A DNA stretch of 64,000 bases from the NCBI GenBank assembly GCA_048158365.1, contig JBLLNL010000002.1; one strand, written 5' to 3'. Shown piece after piece: positions 24,311 through 32,684 of this stretch; positions within the stretch are counted from its first letter, which is position 1; every line of letters starts with the position of its first letter. Below the pieces are notes generated by a model. That model saw only the letters and a program-made list of their open reading frames with translations. It made no database searches and was not told where the DNA came from. The translations under genes were made by a program, and so were the position numbers. Source of the stretch: Azoarcus_F sp048158365 (GTDB lineage: Bacteria > Pseudomonadota > Gammaproteobacteria > Burkholderiales > Rhodocyclaceae).

Positions 24311-27100
24311 TCAGACCGCGCGCGCCAGCACGCCGATGGTCGGCGCCCAGTCGTCGCCGGGTTTCTTCTTGCGCGTGACCAGCGTGAGCTGGGCCGGCGC
24401 GAAGACGTTGGCGTTGTGGGTGACCGGGGTGGTGATCAGGTACTGGGCGCGGGTGGCGCGCAGGAAGGTGCCGACACGGTCGATGTTGGCGACGTCGAGG
24501 TGGGCGAACGGTTCGTCGATGAACACGAACCCTCCGGGACGGGCTTCGTCCATCAGCAGTGCGATGAGCAGGATCAGCGATTTCATGACCTGCTGGCCGC
24601 CGGAGGCCTCGCCGTCGTTTAGGCCGACCGCGCCCTTGCGGTCGAAGTCGAAGCGCACTTCAAGTCCGGCCTGGGCGAGCGACACATCATCATGGCCGAG
24701 GGCGGGCGGCGGGCAGTCCACGCCGACGCCGGCCAGATCACCGAGCGCCTTCAGGTTCTTGCCGTACTGGCGCACGGTGGCACGCAGCTTGGCGATGTAC
24801 GCGTTGCGTGCGTCCTCGGTGAGGCGCCGGGCGGTTGCGCAATAGCCCTGGCGGTCGCCGTAGTCCTGCTCGCGTTTGGCGACATCCGCCTTCAGGCGTT
24901 CGGACAGGGTCAGCACCGATGCGTCCGTGATCCAGTCGCCCTCTGCGAGTCGTGTGCGCAGGCGGTCGCGCTCGCGGCGCGCACCGGCGGCGGACTCATA
25001 GCGCTCGGCGAGCAATGCGATGTCCGCCGGGTCGCGCCACTGCGTTGGCATGCCGCGGCGCAGCGCGCGCAGGCGCAGGATGCGCTGGGCCTGGGCGTGG
25101 CGGCGCGGACCGGTCTCGCGTTCGAGTTCGGCCAGGCGGGTGTTGATGGCGCCGAGTTCGCGCCTGCGGCGGTCGATCTCGATCGCGATGCCGGAAAGCC
25201 TGCCAGCGAGCGCGTCGGAGGCCGCGCGGGCGCTGTGACGTTCGGCGGTCGCGTCGGCCAGCATCCTGCGCGCTTCGGGTAGCCTGGTCTCGGCTTCGGC
25301 GTATTGTGCAGCCTTGGCGGCGAGCAATTGTGCCGATTGCAGGCCGAGCAGGCGCTGGCGCAGCGCGGTCAGGCGTTCGGCCGCCTGCGCGACCGTGGGT
25401 CGCAGCCTGAGCAGTTCGGCGTCGAGCGTGCCGATGTCTTCCTCGAGCTGTGCGATGCGGGCCTGGCGGGCAAGTTCGCCGAAGTGGAACTCGGTGGGCC
25501 GGCCGAGGTGGCGCGCCCCGCGGCGCTCGCGATGGTAGGCGTCGCGCGTGATCCATTCGACGTCGCGATCCAGCTTGCGCGCGAATTCGACGCTGTCGAC
25601 CCGTCGGATGCGATTGAGCAGGTCCGCGAGCCAGCGCGGAACAGGGGCGGAGAAACGCACGACTTCGGCGAGGCTTTGCGGGCGAACGGGGGCGGCTTCC
25701 TCTCGCTCGGGTACGACGAAGTGGCGGAAGCGTTCGCGTTCGCCCAGTGCCCACGCGGCATGACGGTCCCCTTCGCGCTCCAGTAACACGATGTGGCGGT
25801 AGGGTCTGAGCACCGCCTCGACTGCGGTCTGCCACAGCGGGTCGGTGACCTCGACGATGTCGGCGAGGCCGCAGTGGGCGATGCCTTCGTCGGCAAGCAG
25901 TGTGCGGAAGCGGGCGACCTCCGGGGCGCTCGGTGGGCCGCTGCAGGCCTTCGCGTTGCGCAGACTCTGGGTCTTGTCTTCGAGGTGAGCCACGCAATCG
26001 CGCTCGGCGGCACGCAGACGGGTGAGTTCGGCCTCGGCCGCCTCGTGCTCGGTCTCGAGGGCGACCGCGTCGGCGCCGTGTTCGGCAGCCAGCTGGGCGC
26101 GCAGCAGGTCGCGCTCTTGCAGCAGCTTCTCGAGGTCGCGCAACCGATCGTGGGCGGCGAGATGACGGGCTTCGGTGTCGGTTGCGAAGGCGGCGAGGGC
26201 GGTACGCTTGGCCTCGGCGGCGGCCTTCTCGGCTTCGACGGTCTCGAGACGGCTCGACGCGTCGCGGCGTGCGTTGAGGCGAGCGGCGCGCTCGCCTCGC
26301 TCGGCGGCCAGCCGTGCGCGCTCGTCGTCGATGTCGCGGGTCAGCTCGGCGGCTTCGAGCCGCGGCACTATCTCGGCTTCCAGCGCCCGCGCCTCGTCGG
26401 CGATCTGCTTCCACTGCAGATAGTTGTCGGCTTCCAGGCGTCGGGCCTCGGCCTGGGCACGCAGGCGGTCGAGATCCAGGCCGAGATCGTCGAGTTCGCG
26501 CTCGGTATTGCGCTGTTCCTCCCGGGCGGCCTGGTAGTTGTCGAGCACTTCCTTGTCGCCGAACACGTCGAACACCAGCTCCAGCAGCGCGCGCGGAGAA
26601 TATTCGCACAGCTTGTCGGTATCGCCCTGCTCGAGCGCCAGCACCTTGGCGATGGCCGGTGTCAGGCCGCCCCACGCGAGCCGGTTCTGGTAGTCGCGTA
26701 GGCCGATCCAGTCCTCGGACCGCTCCAGCGCCTCGATCTCGAGATCGCCGTCGATGATGGTGTAGTCGCGGGTCCATTCGCCGCCGGCACGGCGTATGCG
26801 GCAGGCCAGCGTGACCTCGTCGGCCAGGCACGGAAAGAAAGGGCGCCGCCCGGTGTTGCCCGGCTGGTTGGCGACCACTGCGCGAATCCACGCGAAGCTG
26901 CGATCGGCACGGCGCACGTAGCGGCGGAAGTCGCGCTTGCCGGAGCATCGCAGCGCGAACAGCGTGCGCAGCGCGTCCAGCAGCGTGGTCTTGCCCGATC
27001 CGTTCGGGCCGACGATGGTGATGATCTGCGCGTCCAGCGGCAGCGAGAAGCGGCGCCAGTAGTCCCAGTGGACCAGTTCGAGTCGTTTGATGTGGAACAT
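24311..27100 (-). CDS. SMC-type ATPase (MksB/JetC/SbcC-like)
   Basis: This 929-residue protein has split ATPase halves around a long coiled coil. The N-terminus has Walker A GPNGSGKTTLLDALRTLF (about residues 31-48). Long Glu/Arg/Ala-rich coils follow (about 170-385), then a hinge-like region (EVARFRTLLADEGIAHCGLADIVE, DPLWQTAVEAVLRPYRHIVLLE), a second coil (about 560-760), and the C-terminal half. That half has the signature ASGGQQVMKSLILLIAL and Walker B FVFIDEPFAHLD. It is shorter than SMC or MukB and best fits the MksB/JetC group, which loads on DNA with kleisin and KITE partners. Both candidate partners are encoded upstream, and the start overlaps the preceding stop by one base (TGATG). 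Confidence 0.88.
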   Translation of the reverse strand: MFHIKRLELVHWDYWRRFSLPLDAQIITIVGPNGSGKTTLLDALRTLFALRCSGKRDFRRYVRRADRSFAWIRAVVANQPGNTGRRPFFPCLADEVTLACRIRRAGGEWTRDYTIIDGDLEIEALERSEDWIGLRDYQNRLAWGGLTPAIAKVLALEQGDTDKLCEYSPRALLELVFDVFGDKEVLDNYQAAREEQRNTERELDDLGLDLDRLRAQAEARRLEADNYLQWKQIADEARALEAEIVPRLEAAELTRDIDDERARLAAERGERAARLNARRDASSRLETVEAEKAAAEAKRTALAAFATDTEARHLAAHDRLRDLEKLLQERDLLRAQLAAEHGADAVALETEHEAAEAELTRLRAAERDCVAHLEDKTQSLRNAKACSGPPSAPEVARFRTLLADEGIAHCGLADIVEVTDPLWQTAVEAVLRPYRHIVLLEREGDRHAAWALGERERFRHFVVPEREEAAPVRPQSLAEVVRFSAPVPRWLADLLNRIRRVDSVEFARKLDRDVEWITRDAYHRERRGARHLGRPTEFHFGELARQARIAQLEEDIGTLDAELLRLRPTVAQAAERLTALRQRLLGLQSAQLLAAKAAQYAEAETRLPEARRMLADATAERHSARAASDALAGRLSGIAIEIDRRRRELGAINTRLAELERETGPRRHAQAQRILRLRALRRGMPTQWRDPADIALLAERYESAAGARRERDRLRTRLAEGDWITDASVLTLSERLKADVAKREQDYGDRQGYCATARRLTEDARNAYIAKLRATVRQYGKNLKALGDLAGVGVDCPPPALGHDDVSLAQAGLEVRFDFDRKGAVGLNDGEASGGQQVMKSLILLIALLMDEARPGGFVFIDEPFAHLDVANIDRVGTFLRATRAQYLITTPVTHNANVFAPAQLTLVTRKKKPGDDWAPTIGVLARAV

Positions 27101-27810
27101 CAGGCTTCTTCTTCGTCGGGATCGTGGTCCGGCAGGCGGTCGGCCTGCTCGAAGGCGTTGGCCTCGGGCACCGGATGGCCGGCGCCCGCGAGTACGTCGG
27201 CCAGCGTGCCGTGGATGATGCGGTCGGCCATGACGCGGTAGTCGAGCGCGACGTCCAGCAGCGGGCCCTCGAGGATCATGCCGTTGCGCCGCTCGATGAA
27301 GCCGAGGCGCGCGAGCTTGCCGAGCATGAAGGCCTTGACCCGGCTGCGCCCGCCCAGCTTGGGGCCAAAGTCGGCGATCAGCGAGGCTTCGGACAGGCCG
27401 GCGGACACCGTGGCGTCGTGCGCGACCGGCTTGTCGCCACCGAACAGGTCGGTCTGACCGTCGTCTGCAACCTCGCGGCGGGTGACCTGCCGCTCGCGTT
27501 TGGGCAGCACGATCAGCGACCAGATCACGACCAGCAGTGCGATTTCGTCGCGGTTGAGGCCGACGTTGCTCGCGGCGTATTCGCGGCGGGCGCCGAAGAC
27601 TGGCTCCATCATGTTGGGTGCCAGCGCTACCGCGACATGGCCGGCATAGGGGTTGTCCTGCAGTTGCAGGCCGACCGCGGCGAGGCGGTGGTCGAGGTCG
27701 ATGCGGAAGGCCTCGTCGACCAAAGCGCGGCGCACCAGACGGTCGCTGCGAGGCAGCCAGCGTTGTGCGATCAGGCGTGCGGTGAGTGCCTTGACGTCGT
27801 GTTCGATCAT
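27100..27810 (-). CDS. KITE-like subunit of an SMC complex (MksE/JetB-like)
   Basis: This 236-residue protein sits between the kleisin-like and SMC genes, overlapping the first by 4 bases and the second by 1. It begins MIEHDVKALTARLIAQRWLPRSDRLVRRALVDEAF. It contains a helical middle (ALLVVIWSLIVLPKRE) and a likely winged-helix segment (LSEASLIADFGPKLGGRSRVKAFMLGKLARLGFIERRNGMILEGPLLDVALDYRV). The tail is acidic. Size, position and winged-helix content match MksE/JetB. The assignment rests mainly on operon architecture, since these proteins diverge strongly in sequence. Confidence 0.7.
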   Translation of the reverse strand: MIEHDVKALTARLIAQRWLPRSDRLVRRALVDEAFRIDLDHRLAAVGLQLQDNPYAGHVAVALAPNMMEPVFGARREYAASNVGLNRDEIALLVVIWSLIVLPKRERQVTRREVADDGQTDLFGGDKPVAHDATVSAGLSEASLIADFGPKLGGRSRVKAFMLGKLARLGFIERRNGMILEGPLLDVALDYRVMADRIIHGTLADVLAGAGHPVPEANAFEQADRLPDHDPDEEEA

Positions 27811-29099
27811 CGGGGATTCTCCGTGGCAGTCGGACCGGATGCGTGCGGAGCGACTTCGCCGTGGCTGATCAGCGCGATGTCGTCGTCGCCGACTGGCATG
27901 AGCTCGTCGCCGAACCGCACCTCGACTGGCAGGCGCATGAAGGCGCCGACCGGCCCTTCGGCGGGCCCTTCGCCGCCGTCGGCAAGCAGCGCGAGCATGG
28001 ACAGGCGATAGGAGGCCGGTGCGAAGCCGCCGCCGGCGACGACCCTCGCGAGCGGCGCCGGTTCGGGCAGGGCTTCGATGCGGCGGGTGAAGTGTTCGAG
28101 CAGCGCGAGGTCCTCATGTTCGGCACGGGTATCGACATCCGCATCGCTCGGAGGTGGCAGGGCCTGGTCGGCCTCGCGGGCGCGGAACTCCTCGCTGAGC
28201 ACCACCTCGGCGCGGTCGAGCAGTTCATGGCCGCCGGCGAGCAGCGGAAGGTCGGGCACCGCGGCGACGGCGTCAACGGCCATGTCCGCGAGCTGGTCGA
28301 TATCGAACCCACGCAGCCAGGCCGCCACATCGGACGACGAAATGCCGGAGGCGCCGAGCGTGACACGCTGCGCCTCGATCTTGTTCAGCGCGCGCTGGAA
28401 GCTCGCGTCCACCCGCGCCAGGCGGGATTGCGCGAGGCCGATGCGCTGCGCGATGCGTGCGATGTCGAAATCGACATCCGGGTCGGACAGCAACTGGTTC
28501 ATGATGTCGGTGCCGCGTGCGAGCCAGCGTTCGTTGGCCGACAGGCGGCGGCGCGACGCGACGATGTTGAACTCCGAACCCGACGCGATCGCCTGCTCGA
28601 AATGCCAGGTCAGGTCGTTGAGCTTGGACAGCAGGTGGCCGAGCGCGTCCGACGTGATGCTGCCGACCGCCTGCAGGCCGGCGAGCTGGGCGGTCAGGAA
28701 GCCGAGTTCGGCGTCCTCTTCCTCGCTGAAGCGCAGCAGCATCGAGATCGCCGCGACCGCGTTGCGTCCCATGTCCGACAGGTGATAGTGGCCGTCCTCG
28801 GCGAAAGTGAGCAGCGTGTTGTCGCGCAGGCGCTTCAGCACCGTCTCGAGCTTGACCGGCTCGACATAGGTGAAACGCGCGCGCAGCGCCTCGGGCGTGA
28901 AGCGCGGACTCTCCGACTCGCGGCCGATCTCGCGCAGCACCAGCAGGCGTAGTAATACCTCGGCCTCGGAGCCACGAAACAGAGTGATGAACGCGTCGAG
29001 TATCGGCCGCGCCGCCACCAACGGTGCCAGCTCGAGCACGTCGTCGGCGGCGACGCCCGGGGCGAGAAACTCCGCGAAGTCGTTTGGCGCTGGGTTCAA
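27807..29099 (-). CDS. Kleisin-like subunit of an SMC complex (MksF/JetA-like)
   Basis: This 430-residue protein is the first gene of the SMC trio. It has an N-terminal winged-helix-like region (VLLRLLVLREIGRESES...EALRARFTYVEPVKLETVLKRLRDNTLLTFAEDGHYHLSDMG, about residues 45-115), a long helical middle and an acidic end. This matches MksF/JetA kleisins. It starts with TTG: an in-frame stop lies three codons upstream and no ATG fits. A GGACG sequence lies some 15 bases upstream. The toxin gene ends 31 bases before it, so transcription may come from the toxin-antitoxin promoter. The role is inferred from architecture. Confidence 0.7.
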   Translation of the reverse strand: MNPAPNDFAEFLAPGVAADDVLELAPLVAARPILDAFITLFRGSEAEVLLRLLVLREIGRESESPRFTPEALRARFTYVEPVKLETVLKRLRDNTLLTFAEDGHYHLSDMGRNAVAAISMLLRFSEEEDAELGFLTAQLAGLQAVGSITSDALGHLLSKLNDLTWHFEQAIASGSEFNIVASRRRLSANERWLARGTDIMNQLLSDPDVDFDIARIAQRIGLAQSRLARVDASFQRALNKIEAQRVTLGASGISSSDVAAWLRGFDIDQLADMAVDAVAAVPDLPLLAGGHELLDRAEVVLSEEFRAREADQALPPPSDADVDTRAEHEDLALLEHFTRRIEALPEPAPLARVVAGGGFAPASYRLSMLALLADGGEGPAEGPVGAFMRLPVEVRFGDELMPVGDDDIALISHGEVAPHASGPTATENPR

Positions 29100-29130
29100 G
29101 ATTCGTTAAGGCGTCCTGGATTGCCCGGGA

Positions 29131-29529
29131 TTACCACAATGCCGCGGCAAAGCACTCGCGGACGTGCTTGTCTTTGGTGACGAGCCGGGCGCCGTCGGCC
29201 TGCGCCTGGGCGGCGATCAGGCGATCGAAGGGGTCGCGGGTCCAGTCGATCTCGCGCGCCCTGGCGACCACGGCCGGGAACGAGGTCTGACTGACCGCGA
29301 GTCCGAGTTCGTTCGCGAGCGAGCCGACCACGATCGCCGGGTCAACGAGCAGACGCCCGATTTCGCGCAGGTATTCCAGCTCGAGTTCCACCATCGGTGA
29401 AATCCCCAGCCGTCCGCCTTCTATCGCCGAATGGGCATCTACGCTGAGCCGTTCGACGTCGCCCGCGTAGAGCCAGCACACGACATGGGTATCGAGGTGG
29501 ATCAGCGGAGCGACTGGTTTTTGCGCCAT
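29131..29529 (-). CDS. VapC-like PIN-domain toxin
   Basis: This 132-residue PIN-domain protein begins IHLDTHVVCWLYAGD with the first acidic residue. It has the second acid in ISPMVELELEYLREIGRLLV and the later acids in REIDWTRDPFDRLIAAQAQADGARLVTKDKHVREC. All four acidic metal ligands of the RNase fold appear present. VapC toxins cut tRNA or rRNA. It overlaps the antitoxin gene by 28 bases and lies 31 bases before the kleisin-like gene of the SMC trio. Confidence 0.92.
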   Translation of the reverse strand: MAQKPVAPLIHLDTHVVCWLYAGDVERLSVDAHSAIEGGRLGISPMVELELEYLREIGRLLVDPAIVVGSLANELGLAVSQTSFPAVVARAREIDWTRDPFDRLIAAQAQADGARLVTKDKHVRECFAAALW

Positions 29530-29747
29530 TCGCGTTCGTCCCAGGGCGACACATCGACAAGTTCTTCCGGATCGCCAGCGATCGCCGTTCGTTTCGGCAG
29601 ACGGTCCAGGCGGGCGGGCATCGGTTCCGGTGCGAGCACCAGTCGTTGGCCATCACGCTCGATCAAGACCGGCTCGCCGGTGGCGAGCACGCGGTCGGCG
29701 ATCTGGAATATGTTCTGCCTGAGCGCAGTCAGCGTGATGTGTTCCAT
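29502..29747 (-). CDS. Phd/YefM-like antitoxin
   Basis: This 81-residue antitoxin starts MEHITLTALRQNIFQIADRVLATGEPVLIERDGQRLVL, the Phd/YefM DNA-binding fold. The tail (PEELVDVSPWDEREWRKNQSLR) is the toxin-wrapping part. It binds the VapC-like toxin encoded by the overlapping downstream gene and probably represses its own promoter. That promoter lies 35-60 bases upstream and carries an inverted repeat GTACGT/ACGTAC. Confidence 0.9.
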   Translation of the reverse strand: MEHITLTALRQNIFQIADRVLATGEPVLIERDGQRLVLAPEPMPARLDRLPKRTAIAGDPEELVDVSPWDEREWRKNQSLR

Positions 29748-29770
29748 GGCGAATCCGGTGAACAGCTTAT

Positions 29771-29809
29771 GTACGTTAAAAAGTATAGTACGTACATGTC
29801 AGCGTTCAA
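29771..29809 (-). promoter_or_regulatory. Toxin-antitoxin promoter with operator, overlapping the prfB stop
   Basis: On the minus strand TTGAAC (29804-29809) and TATACT (29782-29787) are separated by 16 bases. The -35 box includes the TGA stop of prfB (29806-29808). An inverted repeat GTACGT (29771-29776) / ACGTAC (29790-29795) brackets the -10 box, the expected place for an autoregulatory antitoxin site. Confidence 0.7.
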
Positions 29810-30910
29810 ACTCCCTGTTTCAAACTCGCCGCGATGAAATCGTCCAGGTCGCCGTCCAGCACCGCCTGCGTGTTACCCACCTCGTGGTTGGTGCGCAGGT
29901 CCTTGATGCGGGACTGGTCGAGCACGTAGGAGCGGATCTGGTGGCCCCAGCCGATGTCGCTCTTGCTGTCTTCCAGGACCTGCTGCTCGCTCTGGCGCTT
30001 GCGCAGTTCCATCTCGTACAGCCGGGCCTTCAGCATGGACATGGCTTCGGCACGGTTCTTGTGCTGCGAGCGGTCGTTCTGGCACTGCACGACGATGCCG
30101 CTGGGCTCATGCGTGATCCGCACCGCGGAATCGGTCTTGTTGATGTGCTGGCCGCCGGCGCCGGACGCGCGATAGGTGTCGACGCGCAGATCAGCCGGGT
30201 TGATCTCGATCTCGATCGAATCGTCCACTTCCGGATACACGAACACCGAGCAGAAGCTGGTGTGGCGGCGTGCGTTGGAGTCGAACGGGCTCTTGCGCAC
30301 CAGGCGATGGATGCCGGTCTCGGTGCGCAGAAAGCCGTAGGCATAGTCGCCATTGACCTTGATCGTCGCGCCCTTGATGCCGGCGACGTCGCCCTCGGAT
30401 TCTTCCATGATCTCGACGTCGAAGCCCTTGCGCTCGCAATAGCGCAGATACATGCGCTCGAGCATGCCTGCCCAGTCCTGGGCCTCGGTGCCGCCGGCGC
30501 CAGCCTGGATCTCGATGAAGCAGTGGCTCGGATCCATCGGGTGCGAGAACATGCGCCGGAATTCGAGTTGATGCACCTTCTCTTCGAGCACCGTCACGTC
30601 GGTCTCGACCGCGACAAGCGTGTCCTCGTCGGCTTCGGCCTCGGCCAGATCGAACAAGTCCTTGAGGTCGTTGGATAATTGCTCGATGTCATCGAGTGCG
30701 TCCACGACATTCTCGAGCTGACGCTTCTCCTTGCCGATCTCCTGCGCGCGCTCGGCGTCGTTCCAGATCGCCGGATCCTCCAGCGCGAGGTTCAATTCCT
30801 GAAGTTTGCTGGCCTTTTCAGCGTAGTCAAAGATACCTCCGCAGTTCACGAGCGCGGGCGCGCAGGTCGTCGAGTTTTTCGGACAGGCTGTTGAGGCGTT
30901 CGGCTTCCAT
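29806..30910 (-). CDS. prfB: Peptide chain release factor 2 (programmed +1 frameshift)
   Basis: RF2 ends translation at UGA and UAA. Translation starts at 30910 (MEAERLNSLSEKLDDL), reads 27 codons to an in-frame TGA at 30827-30829, then shifts +1 and continues DYAEKASKLQELNLAL to 29806, for a total of 367 residues. Family motifs are the GGQ loop (SGAGGQHINKTDSAVRITH) and the stop-codon reader SPFDSNARRHTS (SPF in place of the common SPFD variant). The shift site is the classic one, described separately. recJ lies upstream on the same strand and the toxin-antitoxin pair directly downstream with no visible terminator. Confidence 0.96.
30825..30840 (-). promoter_or_regulatory. Programmed +1 frameshift site of prfB
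   Basis: On the minus strand the sequence reads GGAGG TAT CTT TGA C. GGAGG acts as an internal Shine-Dalgarno, CTT is the slippery codon, and TGA is the zero-frame stop. When RF2 is scarce the ribosome slips +1 to GAC and makes full RF2, giving autoregulation. Confidence 0.95.
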
Positions 30911-30992
30911 GGAACTGCTCCGGCAAAGTTCGGAAAACCCGAAAGTATACACGCTGCGTTTACGTCGGGGCGCAGTTTGAGCCGGCCCCGGA

Positions 30993-32684
30993 TCAGGCCG
31001 GTTCGAAATGCTCCAGCATCAGCTGCAGGCTGGTGACGCCGTTGAACTCGTTCGGTGCCAGCCTGTACGCAGCATGAATCTCGGTCGGTGCGCCTTCGGC
31101 GAAGTTGAACTGGATGGCGTTGTAGCGCACGCCGTTCTTCGAAAGCTGCAGCTTCAGGTGGCGGTCCTTCAGCAGGCGCTGGCGCTCCACGCGGAAGCGA
31201 TCGTCGAAGACCGGCGCAGGGAAACCCTGGCCCCAGATGTCCTGTTCGATCAGACGGGCCGAGTCCAGGCTCATCCAGCCGCCCTCCAGCGTGCCGTCGG
31301 TCTCGATGCTGCGGGTCAGCTCGGCCGGATCGACCAGCGCGCGGACCACGTCCTCGAAGGCGGACTGAAAGCGCGGGTAGTCTTCCTCGCGGATGCTCAG
31401 GCCGGCGGCCATCGCGTGCCCGCCGAAGCGCAGAATCAGATCGGGTTGTTGCTTGCTGACCAGGTCCAGCGCATCGCGAAGGTGGAGACTGGCGATGGAG
31501 CGACCCGAGCCCTTCAACTCCCCGTCCTGGCCGCGTGCGAACGCGACCACGGGCCGGTGGAGCTTCTCCTTGATGCGACCCGCCACGATGCCGATCACGC
31601 CCTGATGCCAGTCTGGTTCGAACAGGCTCACGCTGGCGGTGTTGCCCGGATCGAAGCCGGCCAGGCGCTCCAAGGCATCCTGCTGCATCTCCTGTTCGAT
31701 GCCACGCCGCTCGCGATTGAGCTTGTCGAGTTCTTGAGCGATGTTCAGCGCACGCCCCGGGTCGTCGGTGATCAGGCATTCGATGCCGAGGCTCATGTCC
31801 GACAGCCGACCGGCTGCGTTCAGACGCGGGCCGAGTCCGAAGCCGAGATCGAAGGTACTGGCGCGGGCGGCTTCGCGCGCGGCGGCGGCGAACAGGGCGC
31901 GCACGCCGGCCTGCATGCGTCCGGCGCGAATGCGCGCGAGCCCCTGCGACACCAGGATGCGGTTGTTGTGGTCGAGCTTGACCACGTCGGCGACCGTGCC
32001 GAGCGCGACCAGATCGAGCAGATCCCCGAGCCTGGGTTCCGGCCGTTCCGAGAACATGCCGCGTTCGCGCAGTTCGGCGCGCAGCGCCAGCATCGTGTAG
32101 AACATCACGCCCACACCTGCCAGTGCCTTGCTCGGGAAGTCGCAGCCCGGCTGATTCGGGTTCACGATCACGTCCGCTTCGGGCAGTGTGTCGCCGGGCA
32201 AGTGATGGTCGGTGATCAGCGTGGCCATGCCATGGCTGCGCGCGGCCGCGACCCCCTCCACGCTGGCGATGCCGTTGTCGACGGTTATCAGCAGGTCCGG
32301 CTCCATGCGCGCGGCCAGCTCCACGATGGCCGGGGTCAGCCCGTAGCCGTACTCGAAGCGGTTCGGTACCAGATAGCCGACGTCCGCACCGAAGGCGCGC
32401 AGCGCGCGGATGCCGACCGCGCAGGCGGTGGCGCCGTCGCAGTCGTAGTCGGCGACGATCACCATGCGCGCGCCGGCCCCGATCGCATCGGCCAGCAGCG
32501 TGGCGGCCTCGCGCGTGCCGCGCAGCGCGTCCGGCGGCAGCAGCGTCTTCAGCGCATAGTCGAGTTCGTCGCGGCGCCGAATGCCGCGTGCGGCGTAGAT
32601 GCGCGCGAGCAGCGGATGCACGCCGCTGTCGATCAGGGCCTGCACCGCGCGAGGCGGGGTCGGGCGGGTCAGGATTCGGGTCAT
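30993..32684 (-). CDS. recJ: Single-stranded-DNA-specific exonuclease RecJ
   Basis: This 563-residue 5'-3' ssDNA exonuclease serves RecF-type recombination, mismatch and base-excision repair. DHH motifs are seen: VADYDCDGATACAVGIRAL (about residues 75-93), a later DNGIAS, and ITDHHLPGD followed by EADVIVNPNQ. In the DHHA1 domain RFGGHAMAAGLSI is conserved. The OB-type C-terminal part ends LMLEHFEPA. The ATG at 32684 overlaps the stop of the RpfE-like gene by 4 bases, and this order with prfB downstream is common in beta- and gammaproteobacteria. Confidence 0.95.
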   Translation of the reverse strand: MTRILTRPTPPRAVQALIDSGVHPLLARIYAARGIRRRDELDYALKTLLPPDALRGTREAATLLADAIGAGARMVIVADYDCDGATACAVGIRALRAFGADVGYLVPNRFEYGYGLTPAIVELAARMEPDLLITVDNGIASVEGVAAARSHGMATLITDHHLPGDTLPEADVIVNPNQPGCDFPSKALAGVGVMFYTMLALRAELRERGMFSERPEPRLGDLLDLVALGTVADVVKLDHNNRILVSQGLARIRAGRMQAGVRALFAAAAREAARASTFDLGFGLGPRLNAAGRLSDMSLGIECLITDDPGRALNIAQELDKLNRERRGIEQEMQQDALERLAGFDPGNTASVSLFEPDWHQGVIGIVAGRIKEKLHRPVVAFARGQDGELKGSGRSIASLHLRDALDLVSKQQPDLILRFGGHAMAAGLSIREEDYPRFQSAFEDVVRALVDPAELTRSIETDGTLEGGWMSLDSARLIEQDIWGQGFPAPVFDDRFRVERQRLLKDRHLKLQLSKNGVRYNAIQFNFAEGAPTEIHAAYRLAPNEFNGVTSLQLMLEHFEPA

